Part shown: in pieces, positions 48,099 through 59,157 of the stretch | Numbering within the stretch: the first letter of the stretch is position 1 | Layout of the letters: the number at the start of each line of letters is the position of its first letter | From: Euglena gracilis | Lineage: Eukaryota > Euglenida > Euglenophyceae > Euglenales | Direction: 5' to 3' | DNA length: 64,000 bases | NCBI GenBank assembly: GCA_039621445.1 | Contig: CP154956.1 | Span: forward strand, 89,162,482-89,226,481 | Translations under genes and position numbers: made by a program | The notes under the pieces: model-generated | Told to the model about the DNA's origin: nothing | Seen by the model: only the letters and a program-made list of their open reading frames with translations | Databases searched by the model: none

Positions 48099-49205
48099 AC
48101 ACCAGTGATAATACACAATAAGAATTTTATTTGTTATACATACGTAGGATATTTTTTATGTCTCAAAATGATATGTATGACACAGGACAGGATAGAATCA
48201 GACAGGTAAACATGGGATAACGGATAAACCACGACCTAACCATATAATTTCGTATAATTCCGGGCTGAATCAGGAATCAGGAATAAGAGGGAATCAGGAA
48301 TCAGATTCTTTGGAAAATGGATGGATGGATGGATGCATGATGAACACACGATGTATAAACGTGTGTTGCCGTATTTCTGATCCAGGATCATCATCGACCC
48401 GGATAGGCACCCGAACAGGTCGGGGAGCCCCGAACAATACACGAGAGGGGAAACCAGTATGCCAAGTAGTGTGCTTTGATTGAATGGGCACAAAGGGTTT
48501 TTCTGTTTTTTTGGGGGGGGGGAAATGCCGAAGAATACTCTGGCAATTTTCCAATTGGTTAAAAATGTGACGCAAATAAATTTCCTTGGAGTTTATGTGA
48601 AATAGACAAAAATTCGGAATTTGGCGACAAAAAAATTGGGGTTGCAAAAAAAAGGAAAACAATTGGATTTGGGAGATTTGGGAAAGACCGCAGAACTAAA
48701 ATTTAGAACAATTTTATTTAGAAATTATTCTGGGGATGGAGCTCAAAAAAATAGGCAGGAATTTTTTTGAAACATGGATAAGAAACCCTTCAACGTGTCG
48801 CCACAGGTGACCATTGTTGCTGGTGACAAGCCACAAACACCACAACAATAACGTTTCACTGGCCTACACCGACATGTCTTGAGGCGAGGCAACGTCTGCC
48901 CCCACCACCCTTTCCGCAGCACACAGCAGGCGCCTCAGTGGCCATTGCAAGACAAAAGAAGCTGCGAAAGAGGATGCGGACAATGGAGCCGACACAATAT
49001 TTGTGTGCGTAAATGTGTAAATAAATGAATGATGAGATGAATGAGATGTTTTCGAACGGAAAGAACTGCCACAGGGATGGACTTCTCCAGAAATGCGCAA
49101 AACTGTCCCGGTGCAATTGCTGTGCAGGTGCCATTGAGGTGACAAGAGACAGGTGTGCGTGCTCTGTGCTGTGGTGCTGTAATGCAGAGGTGGAGTGTCG
49201 AACAT

Positions 49206-49455
49206 GGCCTGTGTACAAAATTGGTTACCTGCCAGAGGCTCCAGGGAGGCTACTCGGGTAACCAGCCTCCAGGGAGGCTCCCCTCCAGGGAGCCTCCACG
49301 GAGCCTCCAGGGAGGCTCAGGTAACCAGCCTCCAGGAGCCTCCTCGGCGGGAGGCTCCAGGGAGGCTCCACGGAGGCTCAGGTAACCAGCCTCCAGGGAG
49401 CCTCTCTGGATGCTCCAGGGAACCTAAAATGGGGATTCCAAATTTTCTGGGACCC
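49206..49455 (-). repeat. right TIR with CTCCAGGGAGGCT array
   Basis: Inverted counterpart of 44559-44771. Confidence 0.7.
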
Positions 49456-49464
49456 ACGTTCCTC

Positions 49465-49632
49465 GGCCGGCACCGCTGCGGCTGGCGCTTCGGCTGGAGC
49501 GAAGCAGCGGACACACCGCCGGGCCACGAGCCGGGCCAGCCAGGAGCTGAAGGGGATGATGCAGACGGCCGCCAGGAGAAGGAACGCCGGGGGGCCCACA
49601 GGAGACAGGGGGCGCGTGCGACGCGACTTCAA
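49465..49632 (-). CDS. possible host exon with a membrane segment
   Basis: The minus strand encodes PVGPPAFLLLAAVC, then IIPFSSWLARLVARRCVRCF and an Ala-rich end. A hydrophobic stretch is followed by Arg and Cys residues. GC-rich codons stand out from the flanks. The right edge of the TIR element falls immediately after its AEE codons. Family unknown. Confidence 0.35.
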
Positions 49633-49974
49633 TAAAGCTGTCCATATCTTTGAATTGAGAAATAATTGGACTCAAAAAGGGGACACACAATTTAAATCAC
49701 TTTAGAAAATGCACACAACAAACCCCCCCCCAAAAAACGGTACCAGATAATTGTCCATATCCGCCATATCCTGAGACAAACATCTCCACAACAGAAAAAA
49801 GGAGGCGCTTCCAAAAGCCAGATCATTCTTTCCGTTCCTGCCGACCCCAACGCCGGGTTCTGCCGTAGCTCGACCAGGCTCGGCTGATGGGTCCGCCAGT
49901 CATGGCGGCGGGCCTTTGCTTCCTCCAAGCGGACCGATGACATTGATATCGGAGGCCTTCAAGACATTGCGGGA

Positions 49975-50145
49975 ACATTGCAAAAAAAAATCGCGGAAAA
50001 ATTGCGGGAAAATTGTGGGAAAATAGCCGGAAAATCGCATCGCAAAAGTTGCAGGAAATTGTGGGGAAAACTGAACCAAACTGTGGGTAAATCGCAGAAA
50101 ATTGCGGAAAAATGCGGGAAATTGCAGGAAAATTGCAGATATCAA
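49975..50145. repeat. AAAATTGCGGG-type minisatellite
   Basis: About fourteen irregular units of 10-14 bp such as GCGGGAAAATT and GCAGGAAATT. Similar short stretches are at 56055-56095. Confidence 0.65.
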
Positions 50146-50405
50146 TCCCCCCCCTGGTAATACTGAGCGGTCTGCCACCCATGAAGCACAGGCAGACGGC
50201 TAGGGGCGGACGTGGCTGGTGCCATCGATGAGATACTGGCAGGACCGGGGGCAGCAACCCCACCCTGGAGGGCTGTGGTTGGCCCTGCTGGACGCCACCC
50301 CCAAAACTTACTCACTGCCCCAGCTTATGGTGCCCCAGATTTCAAGCAGCAAAATTGCCCCCCCCCCAATTCAACACTCTGGAGGTGACGAGCCGGGGTG
50401 CCCCC

Positions 50406-50430
50406 CAGACCGCCATTTAGTGCGTATCAC
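50406..50430 (+). repeat. left TIR of hAT-like element
   Basis: Matches the complement of 52029-52053 with one difference in 25. Confidence 0.9.
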
Positions 50431-50575
50431 AACGTATCTGTGATACATTAAATTTTTTTTGGTGATACGTATGTGATACATTAAATTTTTTTTGGTGATA
50501 CATATGTGATACATTAAAAAAAAATTGGTGATACATATGTGATACACAAATTCTCCTTGGTGAAACGTATAATAA
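50431..50575 (+). repeat. left subterminal GTGATAC array
   Basis: Seven GTGATAC copies in units like GGTGATACATATGTGATACA followed by T/A runs. They could be transposase or accessory protein binding sites, as subterminal repeats are in known hAT and CACTA elements. Confidence 0.8.
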
Positions 50576-50858
50576 AAGTTGTGAAACACAAATTTTTAAG
50601 ATGAAAAATTCACAGAGAAACGTAAGATGGCGCTCACCCGGGCTTCAGGAACTCAGATCCCATGGCTGCTCCAGCCCCACTTCCGTGGTGCTGACCTGTC
50701 TGCCAAGACAGGTCCCCGCCATCTTTTTTTTTTTTTTTCATTTTTGAGGCATGCACGGGGTTTTCTCTTTGGGCGGGTCCCCGGCAGTCATATTTTTTTT
50801 TGTCAGCAACTTCTCAGCCGCTATTTTTTCATTTTTGGTTGGGATGACATGAAGTTTT

Positions 50859-51860
50859 CTACACTGTGCTGGATGAAACTGCCAACTGACCCTTTACGTC
50901 TTCCATAAGACGCCTCACCCCCGGTGGAATTGCCATGCGTGCCATGTCCTCAATTGTGATGAATCCAAAAGTTTCCTTGCTGTCAAAGCCCTCCTTCCGA
51001 AGGGAACCTTCAAAACGACGGAATACAGGATTCCGAGACAACAATTCCTCAAACCATGGACAAGAGTAATCACTTTCTTCCTTCTGTGTTGAAACGACCT
51101 CCAATGGCAACATCTCTTTCGGAACCTCCTCAACCCCGACTGATGCCACAGAAGATGATTCTGCAGAGGATTCGAGGTCCCCCTGCGCCCCACTCTCTTC
51201 AGATGAAGCGGAAACACTACTTTCTGTGACGGAATCCCCACTCGAATCGGAAACAGAAAATCCACCAGAGGACGATGCTCCATCCAACAATGAACGAAGC
51301 TTTCGGTAAGCGATTCCTTGCTTCACCATCCACAAAACAGTTTTAAACAACATCTTTGCTTGCGGTATCAAAGCGGACGGAAGCTGAATAAAAGATTGGG
51401 TCAGACCTGTTTGTGGTCGATTCGACATGGCATTTGCAGCAAGATGATACTTTCCCTCGCTATGTGATTTAAGTGTAGACTTTTGTTGGCATTGCAAGAG
51501 AATTCCGTTTCTGACCTGTTCTCATCACTTTTGGATTCTGACGAAAATGGCAAATAGCACACCACATGCCACGGGATGCTTCAAAACGCAACCAATCTCG
51601 GCCATTCTTCCATTCCATACGGAACTGGTGGCGGTTTCCTTTTCGGGTGGGCAGTGTCACTTTCAATTTCTTTTCTGGGGGGGGGCAGACTCTGATGAAG
51701 AACCCTGTCCAGGAGGCGAATTGGGGATGCCCTCGTCCTCCACGTTCCGCAGCTCCGAGCAGTTGTCCACCAAAACATTATCACAAGAAAAATGTTCCAT
51801 GTGTCTGCAGAGAGGCCAAGAAACAAGGATAAAAAGTGGAACAGGAAGCTGAAAAAACAT
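50859..51860 (-). pseudogene. zinc finger plus SAM-like domain protein of the hAT-like element
   Basis: The minus strand shows three connected frames. The N-terminal part (51860-51663, with MEHFSCDNVL) is acidic and Ser-rich. The middle part (51666-51469) encodes WLRFEASRGMWCAICHF. The third (51497-50859) starts TLKSHSEGKYHLAANAM. Together these give W..F....GM-x-C-x2-C...H-x5-H, the TTF/hAT-type zinc finger that starts many hAT transposases. A Ser/Glu-rich linker follows. A C-terminal FEGSLRKEGFD... EDMARMAIPPGVRRLM fits the helical pattern of a SAM domain. Frame changes near 51665 (G run) and 51480 mean frameshifts or a small intron. Expression is unproven. Confidence 0.6.
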
Positions 51861-51889
51861 TTTGATGTAAAAATGTGAAAATTTCTAAA

Positions 51890-52028
51890 AAAAATTGGTG
51901 ATACATATGTGATACATTAAAAAACTTTTGGTGATACGTATGTGATACATTAAAATTTTTTTGGTGATACATATGTGATACATTAATTTTTAGGCCGTGA
52001 TACATGTGATACGTAAAAAATTTTTTGG
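51890..52028 (+). repeat. right subterminal GTGATAC array
   Basis: Nine GTGATAC copies in the same direction as those on the left, unlike the inverted TIRs. Confidence 0.8.
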
Positions 52029-52053
52029 GTGATACGCACTAAATGGAGGTCTG
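52029..52053 (-). repeat. right TIR of hAT-like element
   Basis: Ends AAATGGAGGTCTG, followed at once by GTGCCCCC. Confidence 0.9.
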
Positions 52054-52584
52054 GTGCCCCCTGTGTGCACTGTGGCTGTTTGTTTGGTGCCCCTCTTCCC
52101 GGATCCCCCCACCCGGATCGAACCAAACAGCGGCCAGGCTTTTTCTCCACTGTTCCCCATGATGACAATGAGCACTTCATGCCGAAAATAATAGAGGAAA
52201 ACCCTTACCGCGGGTGGGTAACCGCTTGGCCTGACACCCCAACCCGCCACCCCTCCCCTCCTGGCCCACCCGTTCCTTGTCCAAAGTCCACCAGTATTGG
52301 GCCTTTCAAGGACATTTTTCCTCCCCATCATGAACCAGCAAATTGAAAGTACCATAAAGTGGAATGCTGTTGAAATTGCATGCAGGTAGGTCAACAGAGC
52401 AAGTTTTTTGGGGAGAAAATTGGGCACGAAGTGCATTTCGACATTATTGGGTTGATTTCAGAAACTGTTTCAGAGGGGGTTGTTTTCTGTCAGTGACCAA
52501 CTATAAGTAATACTCCAACTATAAGTAATACTGGCCCGAACTTCTTCCCATGTTTCCCATATTATTCTGTATCTTATTCTTCTT

Positions 52585-52815
52585 ACCCCCCCCCCTTGTC
52601 GTACGACCGGGTTCCTGCAACCTGCGACCGGGGGGGGGGGTTGTAACACCCCCATAACCTGCAACCTGCGACCGGGGGGGGGGGGGGTCGTACCTCCCCC
52701 CCCCTTGTCCAACGACCACTAATGTTCGTCTCTGACCGGGGGGGCGGTCGCTAAAATGGCCAATGTTCGTCTCCGACCAGGGGGGGTGGTCGTTAGACAA
52801 GGGGGGTGGACCCCA
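52585..52815. repeat. G-run repeat with AACCTGCGACCGG units
   Basis: Two copies of CCTGCAACCTGCGACCGG followed by G runs, and two of AATGTTCGTCTC(C/T)GACC. It includes TCGTTAGACAAGGGGG near 52787. Confidence 0.65.
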
Positions 52816-52844
52816 AATCGGAGGAAAATTTACCATAGATAGGG

Positions 52845-53185
52845 GTATATGGCCATTTTTGGACTGTTTTTGGCCATTTATGCTATTTCTTGACTACGGT
52901 TGGCCATTTTTGGACATTTTTGGGGCACTTTTGGGAATTTTTAGGCATTTTTGACCGCTTTTCGCCATGTTTGGTCGCTTTTGGCCACTTTTGGCAACTG
53001 TTGGCCACACTTTGGCCCACTTTGCCCATTTTTGGCCACTTTAGGCTGCTTTTGGCTACTTTTGGCCATTTTTGCCTTATTTTTGCCATTTTTGGCAACT
53101 TTTTGGGCACTTTTGGCCATCCTTTGGCCGTTTTAGGCCATTTTGGGCTATTTTTGACTGTTTTTAGCCAACTTTTAGCAATTTT
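52845..53185 (+). repeat. TTTTTGGCCAC array
   Basis: About 30 imperfect 11-bp units; three units make 33 bp, so frames stay open and encode variants of FGHFWxLLATF. Inverted-sense units (GCCAAAAA) appear at 53940-54065 and a TTTTGTGCCA array at 54150-54225. Confidence 0.75.
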
Positions 53186-53199
53186 GGCCGAACCAACAT

Positions 53200-55150
53200 C
53201 ATATACAAAAAGATCGTCTCTGACCGGGGGGGGTGGTCGTTAGACAACCCCGGTCGTTGGACAAGGGGGGGGGGGGAGGTAAATGAGGGGTGGTTGTACG
53301 ACAAGGGGGGGGGGGCGGGTATCTTATCTTATCTTATTATTATTACACTTTGATCCGTACACTAAATGCCGGAAACAATATTTCCCAGCAGACCGTTCTA
53401 GAATACAGAATCTGAACTTGCAACCTGCTGCAACCATCCCTGGGAAGGCAGGCGGCGACAACAAGTCCACCACTGAGCAGATGAACATTTCAACCCTGAT
53501 ATGAGAGATGGGATAGGAGAGGAGGAGGGGGTAGAAAACACCAACCACCAGACAATTACACCGGAGAAAATTCCTACTGCAGAACCAACCAGGCTGGACG
53601 GATGCCATCGGTGGACCACACCATAGCTTCAAATAATTGCCACCCACTGCCACAATACTTTCACCCGAGTATCATGCAATTTTTTGCCACCTACAAATTT
53701 TTATTAAAAGTTTTCGCCAAAACCAAAACAGAGATTTGCCCTTTTGGGGTCCATGTGCAAACAGATCTCTTGGCAACCTTGTGGGGTTTGGACCCTTTCC
53801 TCAGCCCCTGCGTATCCTCTGCGTATCTGCCCCTCCTCCTCTTCTGACGCTCTGACATAACCTCAACCTAAATACAAATGGCTGGGCATGCCAAAAATGG
53901 CGAGAGAAAAGACTGACAGCCCCCCCCCCCCCAAACTATTAAGAATCGCCAAAAACGGTCAAAATTGGCGAATACTCTGAAAGAGGCACAATATTGTGCA
54001 ACGTTGCAAAGGTTGCCTATAAATGGCTAAAAAATGCCAAAAAATTGCCAAAAAAAGCCAAAAATGGGGGCCTAAGCGACGAAAGCAAGAAAGGCCAAAA
54101 ACAGCCTAAAGGAGTGCTTGACATATATTGTGTGTTTATGGGCACATCATTTTTCGGCATTTTGTGCCATTTTTCTTTTGTGCCATTTTTTGTGCCATTT
54201 TTTTTCTTTTGTGCCATTTTCTCTTTGCACAAAAAGCAAAATGAATTCACAGCAATATTCCCATACTTATGAAATCAACGTCGCATTCAAAGAGATCACA
54301 TCCGGCAAGGGAGCGGGGTGGTCGTTGGACAAGCCCCGTTGCTGGACATGGGGGGTAACCATGAAGGTCGAACCACAACAGCAAACCAGGGCGGTCCTTA
54401 AGGAAATAAAAAAAAAATGCTGCTGACTCCACTGTCCCAGCGTATTCAATGAAAATCCACAGGAAAATGGGCAAGAAGATTTGGCATTTTTCGGCACGCA
54501 CAGGTGCCGACACTTGTGACACTTGACACTTGTGACACTTGAGGAAAAAAATTGATTCCACACACCCTTGGACCATCGCCCATCCACCCAAAACGCCAAA
54601 AAAAAATGCGCGTTTCCACTTTTTTGATTTTCGACCCTGCTCAAGCCCCAGGCCGGCCCTTGACCGGCCCTTTGGCCCAAAGGGGGGCGGTCCTTAAGGA
54701 AGAAAAAAAAACTCTTCTGTCCCTTAAAGACCACCCTGCAGTAAACGCCGGTGGGAAAGAGGGTTGCAGTGCAAAACGTCCCAATTGCGGGAGGAGATAA
54801 GCGATTCGGTGGATGGTAGTGTGAATTCGGTCATGAATGAAACAGAAAGCAGGTCTCTCTCCAGCGAGGCCCAGGGTTGTTGGGGAATTGGGTGGCCCAC
54901 CACGGCCATCTGCAAGAACAAAGCCTGCCCCCCCCCCCCAATGCGCAAACAACTGGTAAGCTCAACCTTCCGACTGGGGAGGCGGCGGGGGGGGGTCGTT
55001 GGACAATGGATTCTGCCCAAAAAGGTGTCCTCCAACCGGGGGGTCAATGTTTAAACAAGGGTACACTTTCAAGCCAAACCATGAAGAAACCTCAAAAAAA
55101 AGTGTTGTCCGACTGGGGGGGGGTCGTTGGACATAGCGGAGTAAGCTGGG
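53200..55150. repeat. scattered GGTCGTTGGACAA motif with G runs
   Basis: GGTCGTT(A/G)GACAA or near-variants, each next to a G or C run, occur near 53232, 53255, 54321, 54989 and 55127, and also at 52785. The complementary form TTGTCCAACGACC is at 52707. Several sites also carry a nearby GACCGGGG or ACCGGGG. No gene seen between them. Confidence 0.6.
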
Positions 55151-55189
55151 AGGGGGGGGGGTCGGTAAACCCCCCCCCCAACCAAAGCA

Positions 55190-55350
55190 CCCCATCCCCT
55201 GCCCACCGCCTGCGGAGTGGCCGGCTGCCCAATTCAGCGCCGGGGAGGCCACACACGCGTGGCCCGTCACAGGAACTCCACCAGCAGCGCCTCCAGCCGG
55301 GCGACCGCCAAGGCCCATCCGGTCCAGGGCTGGCTACCCTTCCAGCCGGT
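55190..55350. other. GC-rich island, coding strand unclear
   Basis: The plus strand ends at CAGCCG|GTAAGA, a good donor-like site, with open frames in more than one phase. This is a possible exon without a recognised product. Confidence 0.25.
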
Positions 55351-56149
55351 AAGATCACCACCACGGGTAGTTAACGGGGCTGTACGGGACGGCAAGGTGG
55401 GCACCACAGCACCACGCAAGGAACATCCCTTGGGGCTAAAAGGAAAATTGACTCAAAATCGGTGCTCTTGGAAATACCCCCCCTTTTTTGTCCCCGGACC
55501 CCGGGAGGGTTTTCTTTTGACCTGGTTAATGAAATTCCTCTGGAGTGGTCTTATTGTCCCCACCCTTATTGCTTCAGCCGGCCTCCCGGGAACAGGTCGG
55601 TGGGACAATAATAATAGGGGGGTTTGAGAAGACCTGAGGGGGGGGGGGGGACACCCACCTACCACCCACAGGGTTTCGGGTCTTCCAGTACACCCCCGAT
55701 AATATACCATGTAATTGTGCTAATGATCAGTATTATTATGGACACCTTGCTGGGCCAAAGGGGTGTCTATGCCTTCACAAAAAATTGTGGAAAACTGTGG
55801 GGAAATTGACATCGAAGTTCAAAATTAGCATCAAAGGCTCGCAGGTCAGAATCACCCGGTCCGAAGTGCTTGTGAAAATGTTTCGGAAATGTTTGTAAGA
55901 ATGTTTCACAGGCCAACATGGCCTTCACATCCCACACGCAAATTGAAAGCACAGAACCTGTCGACTGATGCAGAGGAACCCACCGCATCAATCCCTAAAA
56001 CCACGTGTTCTCGAAACAGACATGGGTGACGAGAATCCCGGCACGGAACCACTGAGGAAATTGCGGAAAAAAACTTGCGGAAACTTGCGGATACCAATTC
56101 CCTCCCCCCCCCCCACTGCAGGACATGGCAATTTCCGGGGGGGCATCTG

Positions 56150-56345
56150 AGAGAGACACAGGCATCCGTGGTATGGAAGCGGTGCCGCCGGATGGCGGCC
56201 TTGGTCTCCGCCGTGGCAGGTGAGGCGGAACGGGGCCCGGCCGGCGGCGCCGTTGACGGGCCACGTGGCGCCGGCGGGCAGATGGGGCCGGGGCCCGGCG
56301 ACGGGCCGTGCGACGGGCGCAGCCACCAACAGCAACCTGCAAATT
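56150..56345. other. GC-rich island, coding strand unclear
   Basis: The plus strand has CACAG|GCATCC and CGTGGCAG|GTGAGG, an acceptor/donor-like pair around a 59-base open block. The minus strand is open too. No domain recognised. Confidence 0.25.
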
Positions 56346-56699
56346 GTCACCTGAAAAGCCGGGGGGCCGGCCCTACAACAGGTGGCCATAGCCATAGCCA
56401 TAGCCTCGCTGCTGCTGTCGGAATCACGGGAATAGCGGAGAAACTTGTCTGGGAAATCCTCGAAGAAATTCAATGAACTTTGATGGGGGCAGGACCAGGC
56501 TGATTTTGACCGTGTGCCCCCAGCCCTGCGGGGTACCTTGGAGTGCCTGCCGGGGCACAGTCGGCCTCGCCTTGAACCTCAGCACAGGTCGGACCATCCC
56601 TTGCACACCAACCCCTGGGTCCGGATTCAAAGACCAGTTAGTCACACGGAGGTAACCAGTCAATCACCGCCGGGGGGGGGGGGGTCGGACACGCCTTTG

Positions 56700-56895
56700 A
56701 GCAACAGAGTAGGCAGGGCCCTGTGCCGGTGGTGCGGCCCGCAGCGGTCCAGCCGCCGACCGCCCTCGCCTGGCCGACGGCCCGTTGGCCGAACGGCCCC
56801 TCCGGGTCCCCGCCAAGCCCCGACGCCGCAGCCAGCGACGTCCAGCGATGGGGTGGGCTCTGGCCGGCCGCACACCTCCCCGGGGAAACGGTTGC
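56700..56895. other. GC-rich island, coding strand unclear
   Basis: Open on both strands; composition resembles the other putative exons. No domain. Confidence 0.2.
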
Positions 56896-58077
56896 CTGAC
56901 AGGTCGGCCAGTACCGGGGGGCCCTGACAGTTTCTGGGGGACTAACTGATGGTTCTCGGGTGTGACAAGTTTCGCGGGGCGGGGGCCCTTGTCGCCGACC
57001 ACCCCAATATACCGACCACCCCGACCAGTCGGGGGTTGCAGGTCGGGGGGGGGGGGGGGGGCTGCGTACGACCACCCCCCTGGTCGGGGGTTGTAGGAAC
57101 CCGGCCAGAGGATGGGGGGGGGGCAGGTAAACATTCTCAGAATTTATTTGCTGAAAAACCATCAAACAAATATCCAGGCGACACATAACCCCTCTCCCCT
57201 TCAAGGGAGGACGACGTTTCCAGAATGTGAAATCGTCAAATTGAATGTTATTTCGTTTCTCTGCGATGGTTTCCCTAATTTTGCCAATAAAAAAAGTTTG
57301 CTGGTTGCAAACTACAAATATTGAACCCCCGAATAGAAGCCCCACAGGGCTTCGATTTTCGGACCCGTCTTTCTATTCGGGGATTTTTCATTTATATTTT
57401 GTCAGCATCGAACAAGCCCCCAGGGGCCAACTAGTATGACGCAGTTGAAGCACCCCGCGGTGTCAAACAAATGGGGCCCATCTTCGGCCTTTCCGACTCA
57501 GACGTTTCCGTGGATTTTCGGATGCTTCTCGATAGGTGAAGCGGGAACAGGTTTCATGCTTAGGGTTGGGGTTGGGAATTAGGTGAGGGTTAGGACTTAG
57601 AATTTTATTAGGCCTAATTCCTTGCAGTTAGGCCTAAAGTTGGGCTAGATTTAGTCCCTTCTTCTCAGATTTGAAAACATTCCACACGGCAAACCAAGGA
57701 CCGTATGCAGCATGTGTATGCATGAGTGCAGGGTGGTGTCTGCCTACAGTGGCTGGCGACAATCTTCCGGGACTACTGGGCTTGGTCCCCGCTCACTTCC
57801 AGTGCGTTCGGCCCGATCGTCAGGGGTTGGATGAGCGTCACCACCGATAGCAGGCACGGGACCCCCCCCCCATTAACTCATTGGCCTGGGCCATGTTGGA
57901 TCCAACAGGATGCGGGATGATGGATTGGGGAAATGGGGGGGGGGGTCGGGGCTATACAGGACGTGGGGGGGGTACCCCCTCCAGAAAAAAAAAAACGTGC
58001 CTCGTGCCGAAACTAGATGAAAACTCCACCACCCCCGGAGGTCGGTGACCCCCCACCAGGGTTTGACATAAGGACAG

Positions 58078-58487
58078 GTGGGGGGGGTGTGGTCTGGACC
58101 CCCCCTGCGGGCCAGGAGGGGGGGGGTGGGGGGGGGGACACCCCCCCACCTAAACAGTGGCGCGGTCCGGGTGACCAAATTTCTGCCCGGCGCAAAGCGC
58201 CGGGCCGAAAATTTTGACCCCCCGAACGACCAAAAGTTCCATTTTGGACACTTTTTGGGCAAAAATTTGCCCAAAATGCCAAAAAAAATTTTCGGCGCAA
58301 AGCGCCAGAGGAAAAAATTGACCCTTTTTTGGGGGGGGGTCCCGGGTCCCCCCAGGGTCGGTCCGGACCCCCCTGGCAGGTGGGGGGGGGGGTCCGGACC
58401 CCCCTGCGGGCCAGGAGGGGTGGGGGGGGGGGTGGGGGGACACCCCCCCACCTAAACCATGTACGCCCTCCTTATATCAAACCCTGC
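58078..58487 (+). repeat. dispersed G/C-run repeat, copy 2
   Basis: Same block order as 38840-39200. It carries the perfect palindrome CCCGGCGCAAAGCGCCGGG-type hairpin near 58188-58204 and a second GGCGCAAAGCGCC near 58293. Confidence 0.75.
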
Positions 58488-58566
58488 CCCCCACCTCCCC
58501 CCCCGGGTCACAAAACTTAAAAAATATCTGATCAATATCCACATCCAAGCTGGCCTTAGTTAGTCC

Positions 58567-58722
58567 AGTGAACGTGCCTGGTCCCTCCTCGGTGACCAAA
58601 GCCACCGCCAAGCCCTTCGCTCTCGGCGGTCCAGCAGGATGCGGAGCTCTGGCCGCCTGGAAGGCTCAACCGCCAGCCTCGGCAACAGGCAGTTCCTCGA
58701 GTCTCCCCCTCTCCAGCAGGTG
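58567..58722 (+). CDS. possible host exon
   Basis: Bounded by TTAGTCCAG on the left and CAGCAG|GTGGTG on the right. The plus frame reads NVPGPSSVTKATAKPFALGG, then an Ala/Pro/Ser-rich end. The minus strand is also open, so the strand is uncertain. No family recognised. Confidence 0.25.
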
Positions 58723-59157
58723 GTGGGAATGCAACACGGCACCTCACGAATGGACGGGAATGCAAACAACACGGGAAAACAACAACAAACAACACACAAC
58801 GCTGTCTTTTTCCCCGAAAACTGTCTCAGAGCATTGGTGTCAGGGCGGTCCTTGGCTTAGGCAAAAAAAATCCCCCCACCGTTCCTGCACAAAAAATTCA
58901 AGGTTTCGGCTTGTTCTTCAAAAAAATTCAAATATACAACTTTCGTATTCCCCCTTGCCCTACAGTGTGAAAAGCAAGCCCTCCCCAAGGCCGTCTGGGA
59001 AGGCATGATGGGGGAGGGAGGGGGGGGGTCAACCCCCCCCCCCCTGAGGTGGGGTCGGAACCCCAATGCACCAAAGGAAAAATGGCCCCTGGAAATAACG
59101 GGAAGGGGTGGTGAGGGGGGGGTCGACCACCACAACAACCACCACTCATAGGGTTTC

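Larger units (their letters stand above)
44559..49455. mobile_element. large inverted-repeat element, Mutator/foldback-like
   Basis: 4.9 kb bounded by inverted repeats of about 213 and 250 bp (44559-44771 and 49206-49455). The outer ends read GGGTC...GGAATCCC on both sides when one is reverse-complemented. The inner ends are GGTAACCAGTTTTGTACACA and its near-complement. Each repeat holds tandem copies of CTCCAGGGAGGCT. The flanks are a 9-bp near-match, ATGTTCCTC and ACGTTCCTC (44550-44558, 49456-49464). Long TIRs plus 9-bp duplications suggest a MULE or foldback element. I see no MULE transposase; the ORFs inside are unknown. Confidence 0.65.
50406..52053 (-). mobile_element. hAT-like DNA transposon, non-autonomous
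   Basis: 1648 bp. Ends are 25-bp inverted repeats (CAGACCGCCATTTAGTGCG... and its complement, one mismatch). The 8-bp duplication GTGCCCCC flanks both sides exactly (50398-50405, 52054-52061). An 8-bp duplication together with CAG-starting TIRs is the hallmark of hAT elements. Subterminal arrays of GTGATAC lie just inside both ends. The interior has one degraded minus-strand gene with a zinc finger but no hAT catalytic core or dimerisation domain. Confidence 0.88.

Noticed and set aside
52890-53243. Membrane protein of repeated FGHFW units
   Set aside because: Direct product of an 11-bp satellite; no start context or unique sequence.
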